From Lotus japonicus (Eukaryota; Streptophyta; Magnoliopsida; Fabales; Fabaceae), in the NCBI RefSeq assembly GCF_012489685.1, contig NC_080044.1, forward strand, positions 74,200,732 to 74,264,731: a stretch of DNA of 64,000 nucleotides, in the 5' to 3' direction. Within the stretch, counting starts at the first letter, position 1, and each line of letters begins with the position of its first letter. Below are positions 35,314-47,457 of the stretch, one piece after another. The position numbers and the translations under genes were made by a program. The notes beneath the pieces are model-generated. The model did not search any database and was not told where the DNA came from. It was given only the letters and a program-made list of their open reading frames with translations.

Positions 35314-37625
35314 AATAACAATTCAGAAAAGAGAAAAACCAACACCCTCTTCTACGAATCTGAAAATCACAACACCGATCCCTTTGTTACAGAACAAGAC
35401 CTTGACAGAATCATGTGATGAATCAATCAGAACCCACCAGACACAAAGGTTGCTATTGTTGTTGTTCCTGAAAACATGTTCCTCGTACAGACAAAAAATG
35501 AGATAGGGTAATCTCATCTGGGTATGAGAAGAAAACCCAGTTCTGTTGGGACTCTAGCCATGATGATGAGGGAGATTGATTCCTCAAACTTGTTCATCCG
35601 ATGATTCGATTGGGGAGATGAATGAGAATCTTGTGCAATGCGATTTTGGTCTCTTGTTCGATGCGAAAGTGAAACCCCTTTGGAGGAAGACTCGGAGTTT
35701 TGCGATGGAATGGAATGGAGTCGCGAACAAAGACGGGTTTGGATTTGGATATGGGTGGGGAGAAGGGATCACGAGGTTCACAATTCAGAAACCCAATCTT
35801 CTTCTCCGTTTTGCAGAATGTTCCTTTCTGATTTTCCTTTCTTTTCATTTTTTATTAAATTATTTGTTTTTGTGAAAAGAAAATACAATTTTCGATGTAT
35901 CCACCTGTAAAATGAATAAAAAAGGAGAAATATAATATCAACTTCCTATATTAACCTTCAAAAAAAATTCCTATATTATAGTTTGCCAAAAAAAAAACTC
36001 CCTATATTATATTAAGTTCCTTATCTTATTTTAAAAAAAATTATTATATGTCCCTGAATGTTAACTCAAATGATTAGAACTGTGAGACATTTGAGTTGCG
36101 TGGCGGAAGTCAAGGTATTAATCCCTAAAATGTCCAATTAAAAAATGAATAGATTTAACTGTGATTAAAAAAAGGATCTAAATATGCTTCTTCCTTTTTG
36201 TTACAATAAGGGCTCAAGCCCAACTATCTAACGAAAAAGAAAGTTGAGCCCACACAAGTCAAAAAAACAAAAAAGAAGCACGCTCTCTAGGAGGATTATG
36301 CAATCACTGAACCCCATGGCCCTTACCACGAGCTAGTTTGGATAAACAGCTTGTAACATGATTACCTTAATGCAACTCATGAGTAGTCTTTGATCGACCA
36401 ATTCCTCCACATGAGGTGTTGTATGAATCGGGGTGGCACAACGACAGTTAATAACAAAAACAGCAAGCAACGAGTCACTCTCAACCCAAACTGCTTTAAA
36501 ATCCTACGACCAAGCCACAGACAAAGCAATGAACATTGCCCAAGGCTCAACCATAAGCACTGAAACTCGTCCCAAATCCTTCATGAAACCCCATTCCATC
36601 TCCCAAAATTACCCTGGAAGACCCCTCCATATCTAGCACTCTGGTTTAGCGAGACACAATCATCTGCATTACATTTCAACCAGCCTTTTAAAGGAGGGGA
36701 CCATTTTATCAGAGCTTCAATAATAGGTGCAGAGTAAAGAGCATATGCAATCAACCTACACCCTAAAGACCTGCCCTTTATTGCAGTGGCATGAGACATG
36801 TAGAGAACCTTGTTAATATATAAATCTTATTGATTAAACACCACAATATTCCTTTCACCCTTGGTTGTATGAATGAAAAATCAAAAAATGAGGGAGGAGA
36901 ATACAACATTGAATCATAATATTACTTGTATATTAGTTTCAATAGAACCAATAATTCAAACTCAAAGAGAAGGATATGGGCAGACGTACAGAAGGAATAA
37001 AAGACTCTCAAACCTGTCTAACTCGAGTATAGTCCCTTAAAAGATACAACTCATATTTTGTGGCATGCGAGCACAAAGGGCAAAGATCTAAGTAAGCCAA
37101 ATACCTCCCATGAAGCAGAGCTTAAATATGTTTTTGATCCATGATTTTCTAAGATGAATCAAATTGGACCGATTTTTTAATCAAATTAGGTTAAATTGCT
37201 TACATGTCATGAATTTTGATAAGTCTACGGATCATGTGGCCACCCTAGTTGACCAAGGAGTGACCACGTGGAATTTTAGCATCAGTTTTAATTGCTCTAT
37301 AATATTTTAATCAGTTTCATTCCTTTGTCGACTCGGACTAGTGACCGGCCATGAGCGGATTAATTATATGGCTAGATAGGTAATCTTTTAATTTTCAGAT
37401 CTAAACGATGTCGTTTCCTTGTTGCAAAAAATGACAAAACTAAGGTTCAGCAGGATCGTAACGTGAAACGCAGCGTCTATCTGAAGAAGACGGAGATTAT
37501 CTCGATCTGTACAAGAACTGGAACCCTAAGTCTCCGGCGCACCATCTCCGGCGCCCAAACTCCCCACGCGCCGCCCACAGTCGTTCCCAGCATTCACCTG
37601 TGCTGTGCGATTCAGCTGAAGCCCA
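35314..37625. promoter_or_regulatory. Divergent intergenic region between PP2A B' and SRP72
   Basis: The two genes are transcribed away from each other across about 2.3 kb. The first part (35314-35560) probably contains the PP2A 5'UTR, and 37400-37625 the SRP72 leader. No exact TATA box or start can be fixed. The middle is occupied by a LINE relic. Confidence 0.5.
36190..36800 (-). pseudogene. LINE remnant: RNase H-like domain
   Basis: On the minus strand 36799-36581 reads IKWSPPLKGWLKCNADD, then ARYGGVFQGNFGRW, the start of the RNase H-like domain at the end of plant LINE ORF2. After stops and shifts, AVWVESDSLLAV and a later LVDQRLL-like stretch follow (about 36500-36390). The frame is broken many times. 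Confidence 0.7.
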
Positions 37626-40600
37626 ATGGCTCCGAAGGCCAAACCGGCGCCGTCGCAGCCTCCCACTCCTCCTCCACTCGAAGATCTATTCACCACTCTC
37701 AGCAGGCACATCCAGTCTTCCGCATTCGATCATGCAGCCAAAGTCGCAGATCAGAGTCCGTCAATTTCTTCTCAACTTCATCTGATTTCATTTTTGTAAT
37801 TCCTTTTCCTTTTTCATCCCTAACTTTGTTCCCATCGCAGTTCTCGCTGTTGCGCCCGGCGACGAGGACGCGATCCGCTGCAAGGTCGTGGCTCTGATCA
37901 AGGGTGACCGCGTTGAAGACGCCCTCTCTGCCATTCACTCTTCGAAGACTCTGCCTGATGATTTTCATTACCTTAAGGTACGTGAATTCCGAGTTTTGTT
38001 CCATTTTTTCTTTTTGCTCGATTAATTGGCGTAATTGAAAACCAGAACTGAAGTTATGCGCCTTGAGATTGTAGATTTCGTTAGTGATTGAGCTATGAAG
38101 TGAAAGCATATGTCTATGAAGTAGAACAAAAAATGAGAGGGAGCATTTTTGTTTGGGTCATATATGTTGTTTAGTTTAGGAAAATGTGAACACATACAAG
38201 GCTAAGAGTGGCACCAATCTCTGCCAGGGTTTATAGTGGGATTACATATTGCCTAGTGCCTTTCAAGTATCGCGTTTTTACTTGTTTATGCACTTGAAGT
38301 TTTCTGGTGCTATATGTGGGGCTTTGATTACTTTCTCCCACCATGTTTGGTTAGCTTCAAAGGTTTTTCAAATTACAGAATACAAATAAGTGAACATGAC
38401 ACCCAAGAAAAAAATAGATAGATTTGTAGGTGATTTGTTTGTTTTTCAAATCTTCTTGTTCGATGTATGTGTTTTACATTTCAGTTGTTAACTTAAATTG
38501 GTCGCATTAATTGATTCGATGTCAGTGTGAGTATAATGTGTGTATAAATATATTTTGTTTAGTTTAAGTCCAAGTCCATATCCAGGTTCCGTGCTATTAA
38601 AACAAAACTGTGCAGACTCCCATTTTTTTGAAAGGTTGTTCATGCACCCAAACATGTACATATTTTACAGAAAATTTTGTGAAGTTCATCATACAGCTGC
38701 TTTATACATGACCTGATGGAACATGTAAATGCTTACCATTGATTGTTGTTTTTTTACTTTGTTGTTTATGAATAGGCATACTGCTTATACAGACAAAACA
38801 AGTTGGATGAAGCTTTGGAGTCTTTGAGAAAACAAGAGAGAGATGATGAAACTATGCTTTTGGAGTCTCAGATTTTATACCGTCTGGGGAAAATGGATGC
38901 TTGCTTAGATATCTACCAGAAGCTACAAAAGTCCAAGATTGATAGCTTGGAAATAAATTCTGTTGCTGCCTTTGTCATGGCTGGGAGGTCATCTGATGTT
39001 CAAGGATTGCTGGATTCACTTCGGCTTAAAGCAACAAGCAGCTTTGAATTGGCTTACAATACTGCTTGCTCTTTGATTGAAAGGAAGAAGTATACGGATG
39101 CAGAACAACTCTTGTTGTCCGGTCGAAGGTGATATGCTATTTTCATTGTATAAATTATGATATTGAGCAAATTTACCTCAACATTTTCATGGGTAATTCA
39201 ACATTATAGTATTACAATAATACAATCTCCATTTTTTTATCTCTATGACATTTATACTGTATGTCTGACTTATCAGTGGCTAGATGCTATATCTGCAGTA
39301 CATTCATTAGTATGTTTGTGAGTTCTAGAGCTTTGCTTATAAATTTTGTGCAGTTGGGTTATCAACTGTGTTGGCTTATTTTGTTAGGCACAAGAAGTGA
39401 AGTAAAATCTGAATTTAATAGTTGATCACTTGATTGTTTTAATTAAATTTCGTTTTGATGTTATTGTTTGTTTTGCTTATTAGTTAGGGGTCTTTATAAC
39501 CTACAAAGTCATAAACATATTACTTTGCCAATTTTCCATCAAGTGGCATATATTTATTTCTATTCATATTTTTTTTATCAGAATTGGTCAAGAGGTCCTG
39601 ATGGAAGATAACTTGCCTGATGATGAGATAGAAATTGAATTGTCTCCTTTAGCTGTACAGTTGGCCTATGTCCGACAGGTAGAAGTTCTGATTTCTCATA
39701 TTTATTTTTCCTTCAAGCAAATGTCACTTTTTTAAGAGCCAGAAATATTGATTAATCATAGATGAACAGCTTCTCGGGAATAAGCAAGATGCTATTGAAG
39801 CTTATACCGATGTAATTAAACGAGATATGGCCGATGAATCATCAATTGCTGTGGCAATCAACAATCTTGTTTCATTGAGAGGTGCAAAAGATGTTTCTGA
39901 TAGCCTAAGGAAACTTGATAGGCTAAAGGAGAAAGATGCACAAAATTTTCGCCTAGCTCATGGACTTGACCTGAAACTTTCATCAAAGGAAAGGGAAACA
40001 ATATATGCAAATAGGATTCTGTTGCTTCTTCATGCCAATAAGCTTGACCAGGTCTTCCATCTTTCTCTCTTCTTGTCCTTCTCCTTCTTAATCATCTGTT
40101 ATATGTCATTAGTTCTTCTATTTGAATCTTGGCAAGAGAGCGTGCTGTTAATTTCTGTACTATCAAACTTTCTAGGCCCGAGAACTTGTTTCTGCATTGC
40201 CAGACATGTTTCCAGATAGTGTGATACCGGTATTGCTACAAGCTGCGCTCTTGGTTAGAGAGAACAAAGCTGGAAGGGCTGAGGAAATACTAGCACAGTT
40301 TGCCGGTAAGTTCCCTGAGAAGTCTAAGGTTGTTCACTTAGCCAGGGCTCAGGTGGCTGCTGCTGCTGGCCACCCACATATTGCAGCCGATTCTCTTGCT
40401 AAGATATCGGATATCCAACACATGCCTGCTACTGTTGCTACCATGGTGTCTTTAAAAGAGCGAGCTGGTGACATTGAAGGTGCAGCTTCTGTGCTTGACG
40501 CTGCAACCCAATGGTGGTCCAATGCTATGACTGAGGACAATAAGCTTAATGTTATAATGCAAGAGGCTGCTTCATTCAAGCTCAGACATGGCAAGGAAGA

Positions 40601-41165
40601 GGGTGCTGCTAAACTCTATGAGGGGCTTGTTAAAAGTCAGGGAAGCATTGAAGCACTAGTTGGGCTGATAACAACAGTTGCGCGCGCAGATGTTGTTAAG
40701 GCAGAGCTATATGAAAAGCAACTAAAGACCTTAGCTGGTTCGAAGGGAATTGATGTGGACAGCTTGGAGCGTACTTCTGGAGTGAAACAAGTTGCAGGTC
40801 CGGTTGATGTTACTGAAACCTATGAGGAAGGAAAGAATAAGACCAAAGCTAAGAAAAAGAGAAAGAGAAAGCCTAAGTATCCTAAAGGGTTCGACCCTGC
40901 AAACCCAGGTCCTCCACCAGACCCAGAAAGGTGGCTTCCGAAGCGGGAGAGATCAACTTTCAGGCCCAAGAGGAAGGACAAAAGAGCTGCTCAAGTGAGA
41001 GGCTCTCAGGGTGCTGTAGCTAAAGAAAAGCATGATGCCGGTTCCTCGTCCAATCATTCAAATCCAAAATCAAACCAGTCTACTTCCTCCAAAGGAGTTG
41101 CACAGAATGCAGTTTCTGAGCAAGCCAAGCCCTCATCCAAGTCAAGAAAGAAGTCTAGAAATTAA
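37626..41165 (+). CDS. SRP72: Signal recognition particle 72 kDa subunit, SRP72, 662 aa
   Basis: SRP72 is the largest protein of the signal recognition particle; with SRP68 it binds 7S RNA and supports co-translational targeting to the endoplasmic reticulum. Six coding exons can be placed, all with GT-AG borders: 37626-37755, 37841-37977, 38776-39128, 39582-39678, 39770-40051, 40176-41165. They total 1989 bases, an exact multiple of three. The product begins MAPKAKPAPSQPP. Residues about 15-500 are helical and TPR-like (AYCLYRQNKLDEALESL; GNKQDAIEAYTDVI). The RNA-binding motif of the family is at about 559-593: KKKRKRKPKYPKGFD, then PDPERWLPKRERS. The tail is Lys/Ser-rich. Length is close to the human protein (about 671). 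No defect is seen. Confidence 0.95.
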
Positions 41166-41924
41166 CTAGGATTCATGGTTTCTGTTTCTCTGATAGATAT
41201 TTTTTATATGACAATCTGTTTATCCTGCGGAGGTTTCATATACAATATGTGAGACTAATCTAAAAACCGTCAGTTTTGGTTTATATACAATTGTCCATGG
41301 GCAAGTTTGTTGCACGCAGTTCGTTTCTTTAGTTTTTGGGATTCAAGGCAATAGATCATCCTTTGTTGCTTAATGCCTAAGATCCTTTTGTTGTGGCTGT
41401 TATCTTTCCCAATTTGTAAGCATACAATCGGCGTCCAATTAGATATTCATTACTTTGGAAGTTTCTAGTGCTCACTTTTTCTTAATCCACCATGGATGTT
41501 GAACTAAGTAGAAGCTAACATGTTAAGATTCTGTTTTCCAATCCATGTTGTTGGATTTATTTTCTTTGTTGGCGCATTAAGATGTGTGAAATCACGTTTG
41601 AATTGCCCTGACGTCAAAACAAACCAACTCAAAGTCTTCTTAATCTTTGACCCCTACTTGTTCTTGAGACCTAGTAAACAGTTTGGAAAAATGGTCCCTT
41701 CAAAAAGTACTTGATACGATACCCTTATGAACAAGACAACTCCTTCAACCTGAACTCATTGCCACAATTCAAGTTGATTTCATAATATCCTTCACTGTCC
41801 ACTAACCATGCTTAGAACTTAAAAGGGAATTTTATACGGTTGCTGGTCCTTCTAATAAATGTTTTTTTTTCCAGAATTCAATTTTCTGCTCTCATTCTTA
41901 TAGGGTTTTAACTTGTTTACCATT
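41166..41924. other. SRP72 3' flank
   Basis: AT-rich sequence that should include the SRP72 3'UTR. An open stretch at 41520-41714 has no recognisable domain. No other feature is seen. Confidence 0.4.
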
Positions 41925-42274
41925 TGATGCAGGAGCAGATTAATTAGGAATTTATTATTTTTAGTATTTTTAAATATATTTAGGATCTATTCCGAATCTA
42001 TTCTGTTTTTAATTAAGTTTAGGATCAATTTGTTAGGATTTGTTATTTTTAATTACTTTCTAATTGAGTTTAGGATCTTTTAGTTAGGATTTTCTTTATT
42101 TTTAGTTTCATTAGGGCTTTCCTATTTCTCTATTTAAGCACTTGTAAGGCAATAGCCTATTCAGTTTTTTATTGATAATAAAATTCAAGAGTTTTCTCTT
42201 CTTTTCTGGTGGATTCCAGAAACCTTCTTTTTAGGATTTGCGCTTGCAATCCTGGTACGACTTCCGCTGTATCA
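41925..42274 (+). repeat. 5' LTR of the compact element
   Basis: 350 bp, TG...CA. It contains CTATTTAAGCACTTG (near 42132), a TATA-like box, and TTGATAATAAAATTC (near 42172), a possible polyadenylation signal. Confidence 0.9.
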
Positions 42275-42324
42275 AGTGGTATCAGAGCAGGTTTCTCCTG
42301 TCTCTTTTCGTAGCTTGATCAATC

Positions 42325-43383
42325 ATGGGAGATCAAACAGCAACCAAAGCAGACCTGAAGGATGTTACCGCGGCTTTTACCGCGGCCCTCACTGCTATGA
42401 CGCAACAGGTGGCGACGTTCACGGCGGCTATAACGGCGCAAATCAACAACACCTACAACGTGAATCGGAACCGGCAAGATAGGAGAGGGAAACCACATAG
42501 GTTTCTGTGTGACAACGACAACAATCATTCCGTTATATACTTACCTTCCCAATCCTTACCTTCACCATCGGTATCTCATCCTTATTACCAAGTTCAGTAC
42601 CCAACCTCTAAAACCACCGAAACTCCACACCCCCAACCTGTTACATCCAACCTTATCAATCCTTACCCCAACATATCACCGACTGCAAATCCAATTTCCT
42701 TGCCACAACCCCTACCAAAACCTACTTCAAATTCATGTCCATCTGCAAGACCTATGTACGCAACTTATTCGGAATCAGATTCTCAAATTTCATTTGCGCC
42801 ATCCTCTATTGTTGACATGGAAGATGAGGCAAAAATGTTGGTGGATGATTTGGTATCATCTGCGCAGAAACCAAGGGAAGTTGACGTTACAAAAGATGAA
42901 AACTTTGGCCACATGAAGTCCTCAGAGTTTCTTACATTCAAATCTTCAACTCCGCTTCCTACAGGAGTACAAAGCACTATCCCCTATAATTCAAAAGCCC
43001 CCAAGGTTATTTTGGAGAAACTGGAGAGGTTAGAATTGCTTAAAGATAGTGATGGTGCTCATGAGATATTTGTTGAAGGAGATGATGAAAAAATAGTTCA
43101 GAGTTGTAGTAATGGTGTTATTCGTTTGGTTGGTTTGCATATTGAAGCCTTTTATTTAGAAGAAAACTTGTGGTCAAGTTCTTTGGAAGAAGAGGAGAAT
43201 GTAAAGACATCAGAGGCACTTGGTTATTACGCATTCATGCGGGCATCAGATAGTTCTACACAAATTTGGGTATTTGACCCTGGCATTCTTAATGTCGTTC
43301 ATGAGTTCTGGACAGATGCCTCCTTTGTTTTTTTTGTTACGTTAGAACTCGGGGTCGAGTTCTTCACAAGAAGAGGAGACTGA
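42325..43383 (+). CDS. Private open frame of the compact LTR element, 352 aa
   Basis: The frame begins 51 bases after the LTR and ends exactly on the first codon of the 3' LTR (TGA of TGATGC). Residues 1-60 (MGDQTATKADLKDV, then a helical Ala/Thr-rich stretch, then NRQDRRGKPHR) look like the start of a retroelement Gag. Residues about 65-150 are rich in Pro, Ser and Thr. The rest is acidic (MEDEAKMLVDDLVSS; SLEEEENVKTSE) and resembles nothing I can name. It may be a rearranged gag with captured host sequence or a degenerate reading of pol remnants; the last residues could be either. That it stayed open across a full kilobase is notable. Confidence 0.55.
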   Translation: MGDQTATKADLKDVTAAFTAALTAMTQQVATFTAAITAQINNTYNVNRNRQDRRGKPHRFLCDNDNNHSVIYLPSQSLPSPSVSHPYYQVQYPTSKTTETPHPQPVTSNLINPYPNISPTANPISLPQPLPKPTSNSCPSARPMYATYSESDSQISFAPSSIVDMEDEAKMLVDDLVSSAQKPREVDVTKDENFGHMKSSEFLTFKSSTPLPTGVQSTIPYNSKAPKVILEKLERLELLKDSDGAHEIFVEGDDEKIVQSCSNGVIRLVGLHIEAFYLEENLWSSSLEEEENVKTSEALGYYAFMRASDSSTQIWVFDPGILNVVHEFWTDASFVFFVTLELGVEFFTRRGD

Positions 43384-43730
43384 TGCAGGAGCAGATTAAT
43401 TAGGAATTTATTATTTTTAGTATTTTTAAATATATTTAGGATCTATTCTGAATCTATTCTGTTTTTAATTAAGTTTAGGATCAATTTGTTAGGATTTGTT
43501 ATTTTTAATTACTTTCTAATTGAGTTTAGGATCTTTTAGTTAGGATTTTCTTTATTTTTAGTTTCATTAGGGTTTTCCTATTTCTCTATTTAAGCACTTG
43601 TAAGACAATAGCCTATTCAGTTTTTTATTGATAATAAAATTCAAGAGTTTTCTCTTTTTTTCTGGTGGATTCCAGAAACCTTCTTTTTAGGATTTGCGCT
43701 TGCAATCCTGGTACGACTTCCGCTGTATCA
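43381..43730 (+). repeat. 3' LTR of the compact element
   Basis: 350 bp, about 99 percent identical to the 5' LTR, followed by CCATT. From 43736 to 44196 no feature is seen. Confidence 0.9.
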
Positions 43731-44206
43731 CCATTAGACTAACACATTGTTTGTTGATAAATTTTATTACTTGTTAAGCATAACTATTATCTTCAAAAAA
43801 ATATTAATCTTCTCGAACCTCGCATTTCTGCTAGTCATTTACTTACCCAAAAATATTTATTTAGTACAAAAAATAACTCAACATTTATAAACTATACTAT
43901 TTATATTTATTGATTCTTAAAAAAATATTATCTTATTGATTGCTTTTCTTTGTTCGATATATTACTGATTGATTTTGAGGCCAAAGAATTACATGAAGCC
44001 CAGAAAATTTCCAGCGGAACTGTTAATACTTTATATGCTTTAAGTGGACAGTTCGAACTATTCAGTAGTTATTGTCTTCTTTCACTACGGATACATGATA
44101 AGAATTTAATGAGAAACTGGTAGTACTTTCTAATTTTCTATAATCAACTCGAACAATTGAAGTGACAGCGACCAAACCACACTTTGGAAGAGAAAGCACA
44201 AACTAC

Positions 44207-45226
44207 GGTTTCGTCTACCGAAACTGACACACGGTGCTTCAGTTTACCTTGAACTGTTAGATTTAATATTTTTAATTTGAACGGTTTAGATCAATTACCA
44301 TTAAAAAAAATTCATTTGTTAAATATATATTGTTTTACGAAAAACACCCTTGTTCCTTCCCAAATTCCCCCACCCCCCACCACTCTACCTGATCACAGAG
44401 CCCACGGTGGAGACGACCTTCGTCACGTCAACACTACCGTTCGAAGGCGGAGAAGGTTCACGTTCACCAAGCCCACCCCACCCCACCCCCACCACCCACC
44501 CTCGTCTCCCTTCCTAGCCCTCTCCACCCCCACATCCACCCCTTCTCCCTCTTCCTCCCCGCCCCCTTTTCCTGCCCCCATCACTCCCCCTCCACACCCC
44601 ATCCCCTTCTCGCTCCCACATCCATCTCCGGTCCCCGAGCCACAAAGTTCCACTCCATAAAAAACCGATCTTTCTGTTCACCTCTACCAGATTTGGAGCT
44701 TCTCCATCGCCGATATCATGCTTCTCCCACCGCCATGAAGTGAGGCGTGAGAAAAAAAAATCAAGATCTAAATAGTGATTCATGCACCCATAAAAGAATC
44801 TCAAATTTTCGATTTTGGGAAAAAGAAATTGATCTAATTTAAAAGATGTGTAAGTATTAGTGAATATTTGTGTAAAAGGTTGAAACTTTGCATATCTGTT
44901 TGTATGCCATGTGAGTGATTGTGTTTTGAACATGAACAATGATTTTTTGTGATGCTTATGTTTTTTTAATGTTTATGTGTTGCAGTGGCTATGTTCTCTG
45001 GCGGAAGTGGGAGAAACAGGGAGGAAGAAAGTGAGTGAAGGGGATGATGTTGTTGGTTTGTTGAAATCCAGCTTCAACTTTGGTGGCCACCGACAGTGAG
45101 AGAAACAAAAACTGGAAAAGTGCTAGAACACAGTGAAGGAGAAGTATGGAATTATTTTAGTAATGGAGGGTATTTGTATTTACTCACACAAAAATAAAAA
45201 CTGAAGCACCGTGCGTGCGTCGCAGC
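44207..45226. mobile_element. Second Mutator-like element
   Basis: A 1020-bp segment is bounded by a perfect 10-bp duplication CACAAACTAC (44197-44206, 45227-45236). The inner ends share CACGGTGCTTCAGTTT in inverted orientation, preceded by diverged outer bases (GGTTTCGTCTACC on the left, GGCTGCGACGCACG on the right, minus strand). The interior has a C-rich block (44360-44660, CCCCACCCC runs) and no transposase. Terminal repeats are short, unlike the element at 27229. Confidence 0.75.
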
Positions 45227-45236
45227 CACAAACTAC

Positions 45237-46237
45237 TAATCAACTCCAACACCTCATAGTTCACCCAATTTTTCATTGGTACCATTGATTGTTGCTCACC
45301 AACTCTTGTCTCGCAACCACGAAGCTATCCTAACACCTTCTGTTTCCAAGATTCTAACCTAAACAAACTAGATGCAAATTAATGGATGGATCCAGAAACA
45401 CCAAGACACGGATTGATCCCACAATTTAAACCCCTTTCAAAATATCAATATCTTAATATTTTAATACAAGAATTGAAAAGTACTACTCCTACTACTACTA
45501 ACATTGGAATGAATTTCCTTTCAAAATAAAACATTGGAATGAATTTTATTTAATTCATCAAAAAAGTATGTTTAAACACTTTAACATATTAATGAAAAGG
45601 TAGGTTATATGTTTTTATAAGTTAAAAAGAGAAATTTATGAAACAAGTTGTGAATTTAAAGGACTAAATAAGTTAGTTTCAAAAAAATCACTAAATAAGT
45701 TCAAAAGTAATAAATGAAATAAAAATAAAAAACGTTTACTCTAAAAAAAAAACTTAAAATACCTACAAGTCCTAGTACAGTTGGTGACAAACTGAATTTC
45801 TTAAGCATTTAGTCTATAGTTCATATTTTTAACAATGTATACGTAAAATGGTTTGTTTGTTTGGAAAGACTCAGTAATATAAATGGAACACCAACTTTCA
45901 ACATTAATATGTGATTTAGCAAACACTCTGTTATGATCTAGTGTGCGTCTACTTCGACCTCAAAATTCTGATCTGAATATTTAAATATAAAATATAGGGA
46001 TATAGACTTCTCAATTAGCTCACCTTTTACATATGTTTTCTCTCTTCTCTTGTTCCATACCTATTTTCTCACACAATCTATAAGATTGAGAGTCTCTATA
46101 TAAATAAATAAAAGCATTAGTTTCTAAGACGTAATCCCCTATTTTTAGATTCAAACTTTTTTTGATTTTCTTCTTCTAATTCTTACTTTTAATACAGCTA
46201 CAAATTCTGATCTTTTTAATTTTAATTTTTGAATACC
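45237..46237. other. AT-rich intergenic sequence
   Basis: No gene or RNA is recognisable. Short open stretches are absent or trivial. Confidence 0.5.
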
Positions 46238-46327
46238 ACATACTATCAAATCATCTAAACTAAATTTCAAATTCCATTTTTTATCCCAGATTTAATTTAA
46301 TTTCAAATCATTATCTTATTCTTCTAA

Positions 46328-47351
46328 GGGCTCGTTTGACACGCCGTATTATGCATGATAGTATAAGCTTATACAATACATTATGAGTTTATCCATTGTT
46401 TGGTGATGACATTGTATTGTATAAGCTTATCCATCAAAGTCCCCTTATACGTTAAAATGACGTATTATTTAATCCATCATGTGAGTGATGGATAAGGCAT
46501 GATAAGGTTGTGACGTATAAGTCACCATCACCACCACCCTCTATTGCTGCCAACTTACACCACCATTGGCACCACCACCGCCACCGGTGTTGCCGCCACT
46601 ACCGCCGCCCTACCATCACAACCGCCCTACCGCCACACCACCATAATCGCCGCCACCACAACCTTATTGCCACCACGACCACTCTATTGCCACCACCGAC
46701 ACCACAACCACCACCACCACCATTGCCTCCACCCTCCACCGTCGCCGCCACCACCACCACCATATCGTCACCAACACCACAACCACCATTGCTGCCACCA
46801 CCACCGGTGTTGCCGCCACCACCACCGCCACCGCCACCACCACCGACACCACAACCACCACCATATCACCACCACCACCATAATCATCGTCACCACTCTA
46901 TTGCCACCACTGACACCACAATCACCACCATATCGCCACCACCACCACCATTGCCTCCACCCTCCACCGTAGCCGTCACCGCCTTACCACCACCACCACC
47001 CTATCATCGCCACCACCACAACCACCATCGCTGCCACCACCACTACCAACCTATCTCCACTGTCACCACCATCGCCACCAACACCAACCTACCACCATTG
47101 CCACCACTACCACCAACCTACCACCACTTCCATCACCACCGCCACCACTGTTATAATCACCTCCATATTTGATTTTTATTATATATCATTATTCAATACT
47201 TCATTAAATATAAAATTGAATTAATTTAAACGATATGGTAAATTATACAGAGTATGGTCAAACGCTAGATAGTATAAGAATGTTATCAGGCCTAATACTA
47301 TCAGGTCTTATACTATCATGCCTTATACTATACGTCGCACCAAACGGACCC
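46328..47351. mobile_element. PIF/Harbinger-like element nested in the palindrome
   Basis: Left end GGGCTCGTTTGACACGCCGT and right end (minus strand) GGGTCCGTTTGGTGCGACGT are related inverted repeats. Inside both are GCATGATAGTATAAG motifs. TAA flanks both sides (46325-46327, 47352-47354), as expected for the 3-bp target of PIF/Harbinger. No transposase is present; the interior is a CAC-rich array. Confidence 0.7.
46521..47161. repeat. CAC/CCACCA-rich array
   Basis: About 640 bases are built almost wholly from CAC, CCA and GCC triplets with no T-rich interruption, giving long open frames in more than one phase (Pro/His/Thr-rich). Phrases such as CACCACCATTGCCTCCACCC and CACCACCGGTGTTGCCGCCA recur, showing unequal expansion. 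It is simple-sequence DNA, not a gene. Confidence 0.85.
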
Positions 47352-47457
47352 TAAATCATCTAATTAAACTAGCTCAGCGCGAATAAATTTGAAATTAAAT
47401 TAAATCTGGGATAAAAAATGGAATTTGAAATTTAGTTTAAACGATTTGATAGTATGC

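Larger units (their letters stand above)
41925..43730 (+). mobile_element. Compact non-autonomous LTR retrotransposon, 1806 bp
   Basis: Two 350-bp LTRs (41925-42274 and 43381-43730) start TGATGCAGGAGCAG and end CGCTGTATCA, with about four substitutions between them. A perfect 5-bp target duplication CCATT flanks the element (41920-41924, 43731-43735). A primer site TGGTATCAGAGCAGG (42277-42291) matches initiator tRNA-Met, and a purine tract AAGAAGAGGAGA lies just before the 3' LTR. All sites for replication in trans are kept, but no protease, reverse transcriptase or integrase is present. One open frame fills the interior. Confidence 0.95.
46238..47457. repeat. Outer inverted repeat (older palindromic element)
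   Basis: An arm of about 70 bp at 46238-46308 (CATACTATCAAATC, then AAATTCCATTTTTTATCCCA, then GATTTAATTTAATTTCAAAT) recurs inverted at 47385-47457 with only two or three mismatches. Without the element inserted between, the loop would be under 60 bp, so this was a hairpin-like element before insertion. Confidence 0.75.

Noticed and set aside
42509..42916. Alternative frame of 135 codons within the compact LTR element
   Set aside because: It lies entirely inside the longer 352-codon frame that starts just after the LTR and stops at the 3' LTR.
46510..47172. Open frame of 220 codons rich in Pro, His and Thr
   Set aside because: It follows from CAC/CCA triplet repeats, is open in other phases as well, and has no domain or start context.
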